DNA of 64,000 nt from Cyclobacterium qasimii M12-11B (GCF_000427295.1 NZ_ATNM01000091.1:62001-126000), one strand, 5' to 3'. Positions 16,434 to 27,613 are shown, counted from the stretch's first letter. The notes: generated by a model from the sequence alone, not told the origin. Program-made: numbers and translations.

Positions 16434-17651
16434 TTATTTGCTTACTTTATCTTTCAAATCATTGATTATTTTCTCAATCACTTGCCTGTTATTCTCAAGG
16501 CTAATACCGACCTCTGCGGCCAAAGCTTCCAGATCAGGTTCTTTTTCAGCCGTAATTGCAGCTATTGCTAACCCTGCCAATTGATCAAGTTTCCTAAGCT
16601 CTTCATCCATTTCCTCTTCATTTTCTTGCTCAAACATAAGCTCAAGAGGCATGAGTTCTATACCCCGCTTTAAAATCTCCTGAGCGGTATTGTGCATAGA
16701 AGGTCCCAAATAAATATCTGCATTCTTATTCAGCTTTACCCCGAACTTTGCCAAGGCATCTATCAATGACTCGAAGCCCTTTTCTGTCAATGCAGTGGCC
16801 TGAATTGTTTGGTCCTTTTCATTGTAGTAGGCTACTGCAAAATGGGGGGACACCTCCAATTCCTTGAGTCCAAGTCTGTAAACACCACCTGTATAGCTAA
16901 CATTGAATTCTCCTTCCATCTCCTGAACGTTAGGAACAGTTCCTTTCCCTTCAGTTATGACCATTACCAAACGCTCCCCTTCGTGTACTACGGAAGGTTG
17001 TGTCGACCCTGCAAATAACATCATGTATGGGGTTGGATTATTATCGACATCCTTGATCAGCGCACCTTCATCTTCAATCAAATGATTGAGTTCTGTAGCA
17101 AAAAAGAAAATATCATCGGGACTAAAACTAGCATAACCTGACAAAGGGCCATACGTTTGCCAACATTCGCCATTAAAGCCAATCAGGTTAAACCAAAGTT
17201 CTTTTTCCCCATCTCTGCTTACAATATCTTTTATAGACGGAGAATACAGAAGGTAATTTTCACCTGAAAAAACATCTTCCATTTGATAAAAATCTTTCTC
17301 TGGCTGACTTTTTACTTCAGAAAAAGTAAATCTCCAGGGATTTTCTGACTGAAAAGCCATCCAATTCCTCTTGTTTTCCTCGAGACTACTAATTGCAGCG
17401 TGTTTTAGGTATTTGGTAATAAGCCCTCCATCCTTCATTAACCTGTGGATAATGTATTGAGATTTAAGCATATCAAACCAGTGGCGACCAAATTTTTCAA
17501 TGATGTGCCTATACACATGTAACTTTTGATCAGCCTCCTTTCCTAATTTATCTTTTTCAGAAGCATAGGACAAAAGGAACCTGTCCAGAATGGCTACACT
17601 CAAGGCTGTATTTTCTTCACAAGCCTTCTTTATCTTAAGAAAATCTTCCAT
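16434..17651 (-). CDS. Hypothetical protein, 405 aa
   Basis: I do not recognise a family. There is no signal peptide or membrane segment, so it is probably cytoplasmic. The first 150 residues are largely helical and charged. The middle (residues about 150-300) looks alpha/beta with YLLYSPSIKD, LWFNLIGFNGECWQTYGPLS and TPYMMLFAGSTQPSVVHEGE. The C-terminus has an acidic stretch (EQENEEEMDEELRKL) and a helical end (VGISLENNRQVIEKIINDL). The start ATG at 17651 is clear and a strong terminator follows, so it is a real single-gene unit. Confidence 0.75.
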   Translation of the reverse strand: MEDFLKIKKACEENTALSVAILDRFLLSYASEKDKLGKEADQKLHVYRHIIEKFGRHWFDMLKSQYIIHRLMKDGGLITKYLKHAAISSLEENKRNWMAFQSENPWRFTFSEVKSQPEKDFYQMEDVFSGENYLLYSPSIKDIVSRDGEKELWFNLIGFNGECWQTYGPLSGYASFSPDDIFFFATELNHLIEDEGALIKDVDNNPTPYMMLFAGSTQPSVVHEGERLVMVITEGKGTVPNVQEMEGEFNVSYTGGVYRLGLKELEVSPHFAVAYYNEKDQTIQATALTEKGFESLIDALAKFGVKLNKNADIYLGPSMHNTAQEILKRGIELMPLELMFEQENEEEMDEELRKLDQLAGLAIAAITAEKEPDLEALAAEVGISLENNRQVIEKIINDLKDKVSK

Positions 17652-17905
17652 GGCTAAAAGATAAGCCGAAATTAACTTTTCATCAAATGATTTTATTCCA
17701 ATAAGAAAGAATTTCCTTATTCAGGGAGATAATCCATGAAATCCAATTGAAAACCTGGTAATCATAAATAACATAACCAAAAGGTTATAAAGAGATTACA
17801 AGGACAGGTTCATTTACTAGCGAAGCTTTCCAAAAAAAATCATTTTTAGCAGTATTAAAAAATGGATCAATCCGGTCTTTTTTATCGAAATCCAAATGCC
17901 TTTAA

Positions 17906-18784
17906 CTACCCAAATAAATCAGAACTTAGGTAACGGTCTCCACGGTCACAGGTAATACAAACAATTACTCCGCTTTCTAAGGTTTCAGAAAGCTTAATGG
18001 CCGCATACAGGGCTCCACCACTGCTCATTCCTCCCAATATACCTTCTTCCTTTGCCATCCTTCTAGTCATCTGTGTCGCGTCTTCCTGGCTTACATCTAT
18101 GACCAGATCCACTCTTTTTGGCTCAAATATTTCAGGAAGAAATTCTGGTGACCATCTTCTTATGCCTGGAATACTTGAACCTTCGGTTGGTTGAGTACCT
18201 ACGATTTGTATGTCTTTGTTTTGTTCTTTAAGGTATCTTGACACCCCCATTATAGTTCCAGTAGTACCCATCGCGGACACAAAATGAGTTATTTTACCTT
18301 CAGTCGCTTTATAAATCTCTGGTCCTGTAGAATTGTAATGGGCCAAATAATTGTCCGGATTTGAAAATTGATTGAGCATAAAATACCCTTGATTTTCGGC
18401 CATGTCTTCAGCCAGGGTTCTGGCGTATTCTATGGATTTTTCTGCAGGTGTAAGGATGACTTTTGCGCCATAGGCCTCCATAGACAAAACCCTCTCTCTG
18501 GTAGCATTGTCTGGCATTATCAAGGTCATTTCAACGCCTAGGAGATTGGCAACCATGGCTAGGGCAATACCAGTATTACCTGAAGTTGCTTCTACCAATT
18601 TGTCTCCTCTCTTAATATCTCCCCTGTCTAATGCTGATTGGATCATATGGTAAGCTGCACGATCTTTAACAGACCCACCGGGATTCTGCCCTTCCAGCTT
18701 ACAATAAATTTTCACATTGGGATTTACAGGAATATTTTCGAGTTCAATTAAAGGGGTATTTCCTATTAATTCAAATAACTTCAT
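17906..18784 (-). CDS. cysM: Cysteine synthase B, O-acetylserine sulfhydrylase
   Basis: A 292-aa fold-type II PLP enzyme. The PLP lysine is K40 in NPGGSVKDRAAYH; the substrate loop EATSGNTGIALAM and the phosphate-binding MGTTGTIMGVSRYL follow. The C-terminal GGMSSGGALYAAI and VCITCDRGDRY match the CysM subgroup. It forms cysteine from O-acetylserine and sulfide (or thiosulfate). It lies 11 bases downstream of cysE, giving an operon that makes the substrate and then uses it. Confidence 0.93.
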   Translation of the reverse strand: MKLFELIGNTPLIELENIPVNPNVKIYCKLEGQNPGGSVKDRAAYHMIQSALDRGDIKRGDKLVEATSGNTGIALAMVANLLGVEMTLIMPDNATRERVLSMEAYGAKVILTPAEKSIEYARTLAEDMAENQGYFMLNQFSNPDNYLAHYNSTGPEIYKATEGKITHFVSAMGTTGTIMGVSRYLKEQNKDIQIVGTQPTEGSSIPGIRRWSPEFLPEIFEPKRVDLVIDVSQEDATQMTRRMAKEEGILGGMSSGGALYAAIKLSETLESGVIVCITCDRGDRYLSSDLFG

Positions 18785-18795
18785 AATTGTATTTA

Positions 18796-19632
18796 TCAGG
18801 CTTCGCTTTTCAGCACATAAAAATCTGTTAGATTGGAAGCTCCGTCTAACATTTTGGTTTGGTAATATATTTTACTCTTAGCGGGTATACTTTTGGTCAA
18901 CCAAACATTTCCACCTACCACACTGCCTTTACCAATAACGGTATCTCCACCCAAAATAGTAGCACCTGCATAAAGCACTACATCATCTTCAATGGTAGGA
19001 TGTCTTTTCTTGTCAGCATCCTCTTTATTGACACTTAGGGCCCCAAGGGTAACCCCCTGATAAATTTTAACCCTATCACCAACGACTGTAGTTTCGCCAA
19101 TAACGATCCCTGTGGCATGATCAATGCAAAAGAACCTACCAATGACGGCTCCTGGGTGTATGTCGACACCCGTTTTACTGTGTGCATATTCAGTAATCAT
19201 CCTGGGTATCAAAGATATCCCCAATCGATGCAACAAATGCGCTACACGATAAGCAGATATGGCATAAAATCCAGGGTAACAACGAATGATCTCAGTTTTT
19301 GACTTGGCGGCAGGATCACCGTTATACATGGCATCGATGTCTTCATGAAGTTTATTATAAACTTCTTCTTCCAATTTATCAAAAAACTCATCGGCCAATG
19401 CTTCTCCATTGGATTGATGAAGTGCCACGTTAAGTTTTAGGATTTCACGTAATTGTAACCTTAGGCCGGAAAATTTCACTTCCAAACTTCCCAAGTCCTT
19501 TAATGCTTTACTAGAATGCTCTGGAAATAAAATCCCCAAAATATCATCAAAAAAACTATTGATCACCTTCGGAGAAGGACATCCTGGACATAGGCTATGG
19601 GCTTTTTGTAATCGGTTTAAGAATCCATCCAT
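18796..19632 (-). CDS. cysE: Serine O-acetyltransferase
   Basis: A 278-aa acetyltransferase. An N-terminal helical domain (residues 1-150) is followed by a left-handed beta-helix of hexapeptide repeats: HPGAVIGRFFCIDHATGIVI, GETTVVGDRVKIYQGVTLG and ILGGDTVIGKGSVVGGNVWL. The active-site DHATG and HPGA motifs are intact. It makes O-acetylserine from serine and acetyl-CoA. The longer N-terminal part, with a CPGCPSP motif at about residues 15-21, resembles the SatA/EpsC type rather than E. coli CysE. Confidence 0.93.
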   Translation of the reverse strand: MDGFLNRLQKAHSLCPGCPSPKVINSFFDDILGILFPEHSSKALKDLGSLEVKFSGLRLQLREILKLNVALHQSNGEALADEFFDKLEEEVYNKLHEDIDAMYNGDPAAKSKTEIIRCYPGFYAISAYRVAHLLHRLGISLIPRMITEYAHSKTGVDIHPGAVIGRFFCIDHATGIVIGETTVVGDRVKIYQGVTLGALSVNKEDADKKRHPTIEDDVVLYAGATILGGDTVIGKGSVVGGNVWLTKSIPAKSKIYYQTKMLDGASNLTDFYVLKSEA

Positions 19633-19647
19633 ACTAAATTTATTACT

Positions 19648-20216
19648 TTAGAATACAAAACCGACTCGCAAAACATATGGTTCATTATAATTTGACCTTT
19701 TACTGTCATAACTGAAATTATACAACGCCATAAAGTTCATCCCGCCTCTATCTCCGAAAGGGACAAAGTATCCTGCTCCTGCAAACAAACCAGGTATCCA
19801 TTCCCTAGAAAAGGAAATTTCATTGTTGGCCAAGGTGTAAGGCACCTCCAAATTCAGTGCTTCATATTCAGCATGAACAAAAATTTGACGGAATACATTG
19901 TATCGATTAAAAATGCGTGCCCCATAAACATGGGAGGTTCCATCAACATAAAACTTGTTGTTATAATATTGGTAGGTAGCACCAACCCCTGCTGAATATT
20001 TGTCCGTAATCATGGCTCCTACCAATGGAGAAGCATCGATATAGGTGATGTTACCTAATTGGAGGCTAAAGTTGCCCCCATAATACAATCGTTCTGTTAA
20101 TGGAGGGTTTTCATCTTCATAAATAACCCTTTGGGCATTCACCTCACCATTAAAAAACAAATAAAAACAACGGTAAACAGTGTTAATGCTGCCGATTTAC
20201 TCTTCCATAATAACAT
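19648..20216 (-). CDS. Small outer-membrane beta-barrel protein, frame broken in signal peptide
   Basis: The readable mature frame (19648-20160) begins at a TTG in the middle of a signal peptide. One frame away, an ATG at 20216 encodes MLLWKSKSAALTLFTVVFIC, a proper signal peptide that then hits a stop. Adding one T to the T6 run (plus-strand A run 20152-20157) joins the two as ...ICFFNGEVNAQ, with cleavage expected after NAQ, and gives 189 residues. The mature part alternates aromatic and polar residues and ends LRVGFVF, a beta-barrel C-terminus ending in Phe. Function unknown. It overlaps the end of the DivIC-like gene and leads into cysE. Confidence 0.7.
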
Positions 20217-20484
20217 AAAGGTCTTCCGTTTTTCTTTTCATTAAATACCGCTCTCGAGCAAATTTTTCCAACAGCTCAAAATTACTGAGCAATTCCTCTC
20301 GTTCAACTTTAATTTTCTCCTTCCGTTCTTGATAAAATTCCTTTTGCTTTTCAAGCTCATTTAATTTTGAACGAAGTTTGAAATGACTGACAATATCATT
20401 GCTATCAATGAATATCATCCACATAACGAATAAAACGGTAAAAACGAAGTAGAAGTTTTTGGTATACTTTAAATATTTAGCCAT
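20197..20484 (-). CDS. Septum formation initiator (FtsB/DivIC) family protein
   Basis: About 95 aa from ATG 20484 (MAKYLKYTKNFYF); the longer open frame to 20565 passes through the promoter and is not used. It has one membrane segment (FVFTVLFVMWMIFI) and then a coiled coil (LNELEKQKEFYQERKEKIKV) ending FARERYLMKRKTEDLYVI, the usual FtsB/DivIC tail. Such proteins bridge FtsL and FtsQ in the divisome. It follows eno, as ftsB does in many bacteria, though here a terminator separates them. Confidence 0.85.
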   Translation of the reverse strand: MAKYLKYTKNFYFVFTVLFVMWMIFIDSNDIVSHFKLRSKLNELEKQKEFYQERKEKIKVEREELLSNFELLEKFARERYLMKRKTEDLYVIMEE

Positions 20485-20504
20485 AATCTGCTTCAGTGTT
20501 TCTA

Positions 20505-20512
20505 CAAATATA
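20505..20512 (-). promoter_or_regulatory. -7 box upstream of the DivIC-like gene
   Basis: TATATTTG on the minus strand, 20 bases before the ATG at 20484. No good TTTG is found 19-21 bases upstream, so this is a partial promoter match. Confidence 0.4.
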
Positions 20513-20565
20513 TTAAAAGAAAAACAATCCCTTCTTTCAGTGTCTTGAAAATAACGTTGAAACAC

Positions 20566-20799
20566 TCAACAGAGTTTAAATCGTGAACCAGGATTATTCA
20601 ATAGTTATCGAATTCTAGGGTGATTAAAAAATAATAATATGGCCTTAGGTCGTAAATTAGGCCTAATTAAATGCAGCATGCTTATAAACGCACAATCTAC
20701 AATCTGCCACTCTTGCCATTTGGTTAAATTACATTAAATACCTACAATACCTTTTTTAAAAAATGCTTGTTTTCAACATGAGTAAAAAAAATCTATAAA
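20566..20799. other. Spacer between eno terminator and DivIC-like gene
   Basis: AT-rich, no gene. It holds a perfect 14-base palindrome AATTAGGCCTAATT at 20655-20668. Confidence 0.3.
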
Positions 20800-20836
20800 A
20801 ACATAAAAGCCTTTTCAGGAAAATCCTGAAAAGGCT
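20800..20836 (-). terminator. eno terminator
   Basis: On the minus strand AGCCTTTTCAGGA pairs perfectly with TCCTGAAAAGGCT (20808-20820, 20824-20836) around a TTT loop, followed by a T-rich stretch. It ends the carA-eno unit. Confidence 0.88.
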
Positions 20837-20894
20837 AATTATAGATTCCATTGAAAAAAAGGAACCAGATTAGATTCAAATTTTGAATCGTATA

Positions 20895-22193
<1,299 letters not shown>

Positions 22194-23285
22194 TTATTTC
22201 TGAATTTGTGAAATAAATTGGTCAAATAAATACCTGGAATCATGTGGCCCTGGAGAACTTTCAGGGTGATATTGAACAGAGAAAGCAGGTTTATTGGTAA
22301 GTTTAATACCAGCTACCGTGCCATCATTTAAATGAACGTGAGTAATTTCCAACTCTTTGTTGTTATCAATGTCATCTTTATTGACAACAAACCCATGATT
22401 TTGAGAAGTGATTTCACTTTTACCAGTCAAAAGGTTTTTAATTGGATGGTTAAGTCCTCTATGCCCATGGTGCATTTTAAAAGTACCTACACCACATGCT
22501 CTTGCCAAGATCTGATGTCCTAGACAGATACCAAAAAGTGGTTTGCCTAAATCAAGAATCTCTTTAGTAGTTGCTACAGCATAACTCATTACAGCAGGAT
22601 CCCCAGGTCCATTTGAAAGAAAATACGCATCAGGATTCCACTTTTCCATTTCTACTAAACCGGTTTTTGCAGGAAATACCTGACAATAAACGCCTCTATC
22701 AGTTAAACATTTTAAAATGTTTCGCTTAATGCCATAATCTACACATGCAATTTTAATAGAAGCATCCGGATTACCTACAAAATAAGGTTCTTTTGTAGAA
22801 ACTGTGGAAGAAAGTTCAAGACCATTCATGTCAGGCACCTTATCCAACTCAGCCTTAAGGCTTTCGATATCTTCAAATTCAGAGCTAATGATAGCATTCA
22901 TTGCACCACTAGACCTAATATGTCGAACCAATTTCCTGGTATCTATATCTGAAATCCCAGTAATGTTATGATTTTCTAAAAACTCTTGAAGTGAGGATTT
23001 AGCATCCAATCTACTGTAAATTTCAGAGAAATCATTCACAACTATCCCGGCAATAAGAGGCGTAGCTGATTCCTGTTCTTCATCAATTACCCCATAATTA
23101 CCAATATGTGGGGTAGTATTTACAATAATTTGTCCCGTATAAGAAGGGTCGGTGTAAATTTCTTGATAGCCTGTCATGCCTGTATTAAAACAGATTTCAC
23201 CTCCGTTTGTGCCATGGCTACCAACGAGGTTACCAGTGAATACAGTGCCATCAGCTAAAAGAAGTATTGCTTTTTTCTTTTTCAT
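22194..23285 (-). CDS. carA: Carbamoyl-phosphate synthase small (glutaminase) subunit
   Basis: A 363-aa subunit. An N-terminal CPSase_sm domain (residues 1-140, TGMTGYQEIYTDPSY) is followed by a class I glutamine amidotransferase domain with nucleophile Cys in FGICLGHQILARA and the His/Glu pair in QYHPESSPGP. It releases ammonia from glutamine for the large subunit; carB is not in this window. Gene order rplQ-terminator-carA-eno shows it begins a new unit. Confidence 0.96.
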   Translation of the reverse strand: MKKKKAILLLADGTVFTGNLVGSHGTNGGEICFNTGMTGYQEIYTDPSYTGQIIVNTTPHIGNYGVIDEEQESATPLIAGIVVNDFSEIYSRLDAKSSLQEFLENHNITGISDIDTRKLVRHIRSSGAMNAIISSEFEDIESLKAELDKVPDMNGLELSSTVSTKEPYFVGNPDASIKIACVDYGIKRNILKCLTDRGVYCQVFPAKTGLVEMEKWNPDAYFLSNGPGDPAVMSYAVATTKEILDLGKPLFGICLGHQILARACGVGTFKMHHGHRGLNHPIKNLLTGKSEITSQNHGFVVNKDDIDNNKELEITHVHLNDGTVAGIKLTNKPAFSVQYHPESSPGPHDSRYLFDQFISQIQK

Positions 23286-23301
23286 ATCAAATTTTGCTAT
23301 G

Positions 23302-23330
23302 CAAATTTAAGAATTTTCTAATTTGTAAAA
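23302..23330 (-). promoter_or_regulatory. carA promoter
   Basis: A -7 TAAATTTG at 23302-23309 lies 16 bases before the carA ATG. A T-rich CTTTTT stands about 18-20 bases upstream in place of a perfect TTTG. Confidence 0.5.
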
Positions 23331-23351
23331 AGCTTTCGGCGAAAAGGATAT

Positions 23352-23382
23352 AAAAAAAGGGACTGAACAAAAGCCCAATCCC
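23352..23382 (-). terminator. Terminator after rplQ, end of the long ribosomal operon
   Basis: On the minus strand GGGATTG pairs with CAGTCCC (7 bp, one G-T pair; 23376-23382 and 23359-23365), followed by seven T. It lies 34 bases past the rplQ stop. Confidence 0.82.
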
Positions 23383-23415
23383 TATTAATATTAAAGAAGG
23401 TATAGCATAGATAGA

Positions 23416-24003
23416 TTACTCTGCTTTTTTATCTTCATCCTTATTTTCGGCTTTATCTTCTGAAACAACATCAGAAGCATCTGCCGAAGCTTCCTCTTCA
23501 GGTGCTTTTTCTGCTTTTGCACTTTCTTTAGCTTCTCCAGCAACTTCTTCAGTAGCTGCACCTTCTTCGCTTGTCGCTTTTCCGGTACCTCTTCTGCTTC
23601 TTCTGCTAGATTTTTTAGCTGGTTTTTCTTCTTTCAACATCAATTCGTTGAAGTCAACCAATTCGATGATACACATTTCTGCGTTGTCACCTAATCTAAA
23701 ACCAGTTTTGATAATCCTTGTGTATCCACCAGGTCGGCCACCAACTTTTTCTATTACTTCTCCAAAAAGAAGTTTAATAGCCTCTTTATTTCTAAGGTAA
23801 CTAAACGTTATCCTTCTATTGTGGGTAGTATCATCTTTGGCCTTTGTGATCAAAGGTTCGACATATTTCCTCAACTCTTTGGCTTTGGCAAGGGTGGTGC
23901 TGATCCGCTTGTGTTCCAAAAGAGATTTGGCCATATTCGAAAGCATGGCCTTTCTATGTGAGGCGGTTCTACCCAAATGGTTAAATTTCTTACCGTGTCT
24001 CAT
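23416..24003 (-). CDS. rplQ: Ribosomal protein L17 with long charged tail
   Basis: Residues 1-125 are a normal L17 ([40 protein letters not shown]). The remaining 70 residues are a low-complexity tail rich in Ala, Glu, Lys and Ser ([20 protein letters not shown], then alternating Glu/Ala blocks). Length is 195 against about 120 in E. coli; similar tails are usual in Bacteroidota. It is the last gene of the alpha operon. Confidence 0.96.
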   Translation of the reverse strand: MRHGKKFNHLGRTASHRKAMLSNMAKSLLEHKRISTTLAKAKELRKYVEPLITKAKDDTTHNRRITFSYLRNKEAIKLLFGEVIEKVGGRPGGYTRIIKTGFRLGDNAEMCIIELVDFNELMLKEEKPAKKSSRRSRRGTGKATSEEGAATEEVAGEAKESAKAEKAPEEEASADASDVVSEDKAENKDEDKKAE

Positions 24004-24009
24004 TTTTAA

Positions 24010-24999
24010 TTATTCTTCATCAAGTTTATACTTAGACAGATCCATACCGAAGGTCAGGCCTTTTTCCTGGATTAGTTGTTCCAATTCTGCCAAAGACTTC
24101 TTACCAAAGTTCCTGAATTTCATCATATCAGAAATTTCAAGTTTGGCAAGATCTCCTAGACTCTTAACATCGGCTGCTTTAAGACAGTTATAAGCCCTAA
24201 CAGAAAGATCCAAATCACTTAAGGAGGTTTTAAGCAACTTCCTCATGTGTAGGTATTCTTCGTCTATTGGCTCAATGGCACCGCTTCCTGGAGCATCGAT
24301 AACCATAGTCTGATCTGAAAACAGCATGAAATGTTGAATCAAGATCTTTGCAGACTCTTGCAAGGCTTTTTCAGGATGTATAGACCCGTCTGTGCTGACT
24401 TCCATGATCAATTGCTCATAATCAGTCTTTTGCTCAACTCGGGTATTTTCAATCCTGTATTTTACATTTTTTATAGGCGTAAAAACAGCATCTACTGAAA
24501 TCGTACCATAAATCTGTTCCTTAGGTTTGGACTCCTCTGCAGGAAGATATCCTCTACCTTTGTCAACCGTAAGTTCTATCTCAAGGTTTTTTGAATTATC
24601 CAAATGACATATAACCAAATCAGGATTCAACACTTCAAAAGAGGTAGTAAATTTGGCAATATCTCCTGCGGTAAAAACATCCTGATTTTTTACTTCCACT
24701 GTAATTTTATTATCAATGGCATCATGGATTTTTTTGAACCTGACCTGTTTTAGGTTAAGGATAATATCTGTAACGTCTTCAACCACTCCCTCAATACTCG
24801 AAAATTCATGTACTACTCCCGGTAATTTCACGGCAGTAATAGCATATCCTTCCAATGAAGACAAAAGAATCCTTCTGAGGGCATTTCCGATGGTAACCCC
24901 GTACCCTTTTTCAAGTGGCTTAAAGGTAAACAGTCCGTGGAAATCGTCTGCTTTCTCCATTACCACTTTCTCTGGCATTTGAAATGCTAATATGGACAT
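24010..24999 (-). CDS. rpoA: RNA polymerase alpha subunit
   Basis: 329 aa. The N-terminal assembly domain (about 1-230) contains [20 protein letters not shown]. After a linker, the C-terminal domain has the tandem helix-hairpin fold ([40 protein letters not shown]) that contacts upstream DNA and activators. It lies 6 bases before rplQ. Confidence 0.97.
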   Translation of the reverse strand: MSILAFQMPEKVVMEKADDFHGLFTFKPLEKGYGVTIGNALRRILLSSLEGYAITAVKLPGVVHEFSSIEGVVEDVTDIILNLKQVRFKKIHDAIDNKITVEVKNQDVFTAGDIAKFTTSFEVLNPDLVICHLDNSKNLEIELTVDKGRGYLPAEESKPKEQIYGTISVDAVFTPIKNVKYRIENTRVEQKTDYEQLIMEVSTDGSIHPEKALQESAKILIQHFMLFSDQTMVIDAPGSGAIEPIDEEYLHMRKLLKTSLSDLDLSVRAYNCLKAADVKSLGDLAKLEISDMMKFRNFGKKSLAELEQLIQEKGLTFGMDLSKYKLDEE

Positions 25000-25031
25000 A
25001 TCTTTAATTCTTTTTTTAGGAATGTAAATGA

Positions 25032-25637
25032 TTACTTAGAGTACAATTCTACGATGAGTTGTTCTTTTATGTTCTCTGGAATATCTTCTCTAATTGGAAC
25101 ATTTACAAACTTACCGCTCAGGGAACCATTGTCCCATTCCAACCAACTGTATCTGGTTGTTCCTTTGCCTCTTAAACTTTCTGTAATAGCCTCAAGAGAT
25201 TTAGATTTCTCTCTTACGGCAACTACGTCGCCAGGCTTCAACTGAAAAGAAGGAATATTTACAACGGTTCCGTTTACAAGAATATGTTTGTGTGAAACCA
25301 ATTGACGTGCTCCTCTTCTGGTTGGTGCAATTCCCAGTCTATAAACTGAGTTATCCAAACGACCTTCCAACAATTGTAACAAGTTTTCACCCGTAACTCC
25401 TTTTTTCCTGGAGGCGTGATCAAACATTTTAGCAAATTGCCTTTCCAATACACCGTATATGTATTTAGCCTTTTGTTTCTCCATCAACTGAACAGCAAAT
25501 TCAGACTGCTTTTTGCGTCTACCTCTGCCATGCATTCCCGGAGGATAATTTTTCTTCTGAAGCACTTTGCTTTGCCCTTCAATGGGCTCGCCAAATTTCC
25601 TGGCAATTTTTGCTTTTGGACCTCTATATCTAGCCAT
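25032..25637 (-). CDS. rpsD: Ribosomal protein S4
   Basis: 201 aa. It starts [19 protein letters not shown]; the S4 RNA-binding domain reads [20 protein letters not shown] then [11 protein letters not shown]. It is a primary 16S rRNA binder and, in many bacteria, the repressor of its own alpha operon. No zinc-knuckle cysteines are seen at the N-terminus. Confidence 0.97.
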   Translation of the reverse strand: MARYRGPKAKIARKFGEPIEGQSKVLQKKNYPPGMHGRGRRKKQSEFAVQLMEKQKAKYIYGVLERQFAKMFDHASRKKGVTGENLLQLLEGRLDNSVYRLGIAPTRRGARQLVSHKHILVNGTVVNIPSFQLKPGDVVAVREKSKSLEAITESLRGKGTTRYSWLEWDNGSLSGKFVNVPIREDIPENIKEQLIVELYSK

Positions 25638-25654
25638 GCTATATTTTCTTTAAA

Positions 25655-26053
25655 TTAAACTCTTCTGCGTTTTGGAGGACGACAACCGTTGTGTGGTAAT
25701 GGGGTGACATCAGTAATGGTAGTCACATCCAGCCCAACATTTTGTAAGGTTCTGATGGCAGATTCTCTACCAGCACCAGGACCTTTTACAAATACTTCAA
25801 TCTTTCTAAGACCGAGGTCATACGCAACCTGCCCACAGTTTTGAGCAGCCATTTGAGCAGCATAAGGAGTGTTCTTTTTAGAACCTCTGAATCCCATTTT
25901 ACCAGCAGAAGCCCAAGAAATCACTTGACCTGAATTATTGGTAATGGATATAATGATGTTGTTAAAAGAAGCCTTGATATGGGCCTGTCCCACAGCTTCA
26001 ACTTTAACAACCCGCTTTTTAGCTTTTGTCTTTTCGTTTCTTTTCTGAGCCAT
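25655..26053 (-). CDS. rpsK: Ribosomal protein S11
   Basis: 132 aa, standard length. It has [19 protein letters not shown] and the family end [15 protein letters not shown]. It sits on the platform of the small subunit near the E site. A basic N-terminal run ([13 protein letters not shown]) precedes the fold. Confidence 0.97.
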   Translation of the reverse strand: MAQKRNEKTKAKKRVVKVEAVGQAHIKASFNNIIISITNNSGQVISWASAGKMGFRGSKKNTPYAAQMAAQNCGQVAYDLGLRKIEVFVKGPGAGRESAIRTLQNVGLDVTTITDVTPLPHNGCRPPKRRRV

Positions 26054-26068
26054 AATCTATGTCAGGAT

Positions 26069-26446
26069 TTATTTAGTCGCTTTCTTCTTATTGGCAACAG
26101 TTTTTCTCTTACCTTTTCTGGTTCTGGCGTTGTTTTTGGTTTTTTGACCACGAACGGGAAGTCCCTTTCTGTGTCTCAAACCTCTGTAACAACCAATATC
26201 CATCAGCCTTTTGATACTCAACTGTACTTCAGATTTAAGTACACCTTCCGTCTTGTATTCCTCAGCAATGATGTTCCTGATGGCGGTAGATTCATCATCA
26301 TCCCACTCCCCGGCTTTCTTGTCTAAAGAAATACCTGCTTTTAATAGTATGGCTTTAGCCGTACTTCTGCCGATACCAAAAATATAGGTAAGGCCTATTT
26401 CACCACGTTTATTGTCCGGTATATCGACACCTGAAATTCTAGCCAT
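26069..26446 (-). CDS. rpsM: Ribosomal protein S13
   Basis: 125 aa. It starts [20 protein letters not shown]; the helix-two-turn-helix stretch is [20 protein letters not shown], and a basic tail follows that reaches toward the tRNAs. Head protein of the 30S subunit. Confidence 0.97.
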   Translation of the reverse strand: MARISGVDIPDNKRGEIGLTYIFGIGRSTAKAILLKAGISLDKKAGEWDDDESTAIRNIIAEEYKTEGVLKSEVQLSIKRLMDIGCYRGLRHRKGLPVRGQKTKNNARTRKGKRKTVANKKKATK

Positions 26447-26451
26447 AGTAT

Positions 26452-26568
26452 TTAACCTTGTCTTTGTTTAAACTTCGGATTCTTTTTGTTGATGACATAA
26501 AGCTTTCCTTTCCTTCGGATCACTTTACAGTCAACACTTCTTTTTTTAATAGATGCTTTAACTTTCAT
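26452..26568 (-). CDS. rpmJ: Ribosomal protein L36, zinc-less form
   Basis: A 38-aa frame between rpsM and infA. It starts [20 protein letters not shown] and ends NPKFKQRQG. Of the four zinc ligands of the classic C+ form only one Cys (residue 14) remains, and the usual CENPKH is NKKNPKF, so this is the zinc-independent type. Its position is the standard one in spc/alpha operons. Confidence 0.95.
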   Translation of the reverse strand: MKVKASIKKRSVDCKVIRRKGKLYVINKKNPKFKQRQG

Positions 26569-26616
26569 ATCAATACTAATTTTCCTAATTTGATACTGCT
26601 TACTTACTACTACAAT

Positions 26617-26835
26617 TTACTTGTAACGGTAGACGATTCTTCCTTTTGTAAGATCATAAGGAGACATTTCTAACTTAACCTTATCCCCTGGTAAAATTTT
26701 AATGTAATTCATTCGCATCTTACCGGAAATATGTGCAATCAATTGGTGACCATTTTCAAGTTCCACCTTAAACATTGCGTTGGACAATGCTTCGACGATG
26801 GTACCGTCCTGCTCAATAGATGCTTGTTTAGCCAT
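26617..26835 (-). CDS. infA: Translation initiation factor IF-1
   Basis: 72 aa, a single S1/OB domain: [51 protein letters not shown]. Binds the A site of the 30S subunit during initiation. It starts 2 bases after map. Confidence 0.97.
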   Translation of the reverse strand: MAKQASIEQDGTIVEALSNAMFKVELENGHQLIAHISGKMRMNYIKILPGDKVKLEMSPYDLTKGRIVYRYK

Positions 26836-26837
26836 AA

Positions 26838-27611
26838 TTAAAATTTAAAATTCTCTTCTATAAAACGATGTGTTGTCAAGATTTCGGTTTTATCCTCTAA
26901 TATGGCAACCGTGTGTTCATAATGGGCGGAAGGCTTCCTATCAGCAGTTCTAATAGTCCAACCATCACGCTCTTGAACAACATTGCGGGTACCTAGGTTT
27001 ACCATTGGTTCTATGGCTATTACCATCCCTGCTTTTAGTTTGGCTCCTCCTCCTCTTTTCCCCCAATTGGGAACTTCCGGAGACTCATGAAGTTGTTTAC
27101 CAACACCATGACCAACTAATTCTCTAACAACAGTGTATCCTTTTGCTTCTACAAATTTTTGTATTGCATTACCGATATCACCAACACGGTTTCCACAAAC
27201 CGCTTTTTCTATCCCTAAATAAAGGGATTCCTTTGTAGCTTTTAAAAGTGCAATCGTCTTGGGAGAAACTTCACCAACAGGGTAAGTATAAGCGGAATCG
27301 CTATGAAAACCTTGGTGAAAGACTCCACAATCTATTGAGATTATATCGCCATCTTTCAATTGATATTGACTTGGAAATCCGTGAACAACAACTTCATTCA
27401 CAGAGATACACAAAGATGCCGGGAAACCATTATATCCTTTGAAGGATGGAATGGCTTTATTATCCCGGATAAATTCTTCAGCAATTTTATCTAAAAAAGA
27501 GGTCTTTACCCCTTCTTTCACATGTTTGGCTACTTCACCGTGCGCTTTTCCTAAAATCAGCGCACTTTCTTTTATTATTTCAATTTCTTCTGCAGACTTG
27601 AATTGTATCAT
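26838..27611 (-). CDS. map: Methionine aminopeptidase, type I
   Basis: 257 aa in the pita-bread fold. The metal ligands lie in [19 protein letters not shown] (two Asp), [16 protein letters not shown] (His) and AIEPMV (Glu), with a final Glu near [11 protein letters not shown]. It removes the initiator Met from new proteins. There is no N-terminal zinc-finger extension. Its place between secY and infA is standard. Confidence 0.96.
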   Translation of the reverse strand: MIQFKSAEEIEIIKESALILGKAHGEVAKHVKEGVKTSFLDKIAEEFIRDNKAIPSFKGYNGFPASLCISVNEVVVHGFPSQYQLKDGDIISIDCGVFHQGFHSDSAYTYPVGEVSPKTIALLKATKESLYLGIEKAVCGNRVGDIGNAIQKFVEAKGYTVVRELVGHGVGKQLHESPEVPNWGKRGGGAKLKAGMVIAIEPMVNLGTRNVVQERDGWTIRTADRKPSAHYEHTVAILEDKTEILTTHRFIEENFKF

Positions 27612-27613
27612 AC

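Noticed and set aside
20485-20565. N-terminal extension of the DivIC-like protein
   Set aside because: It covers the TATATTTG box, and the family normally starts close to the membrane helix.
24716-24982. Long frames opposite rpoA, secY, rpoB and other genes
   Set aside because: They are antisense shadows of conserved genes with no signals of their own.
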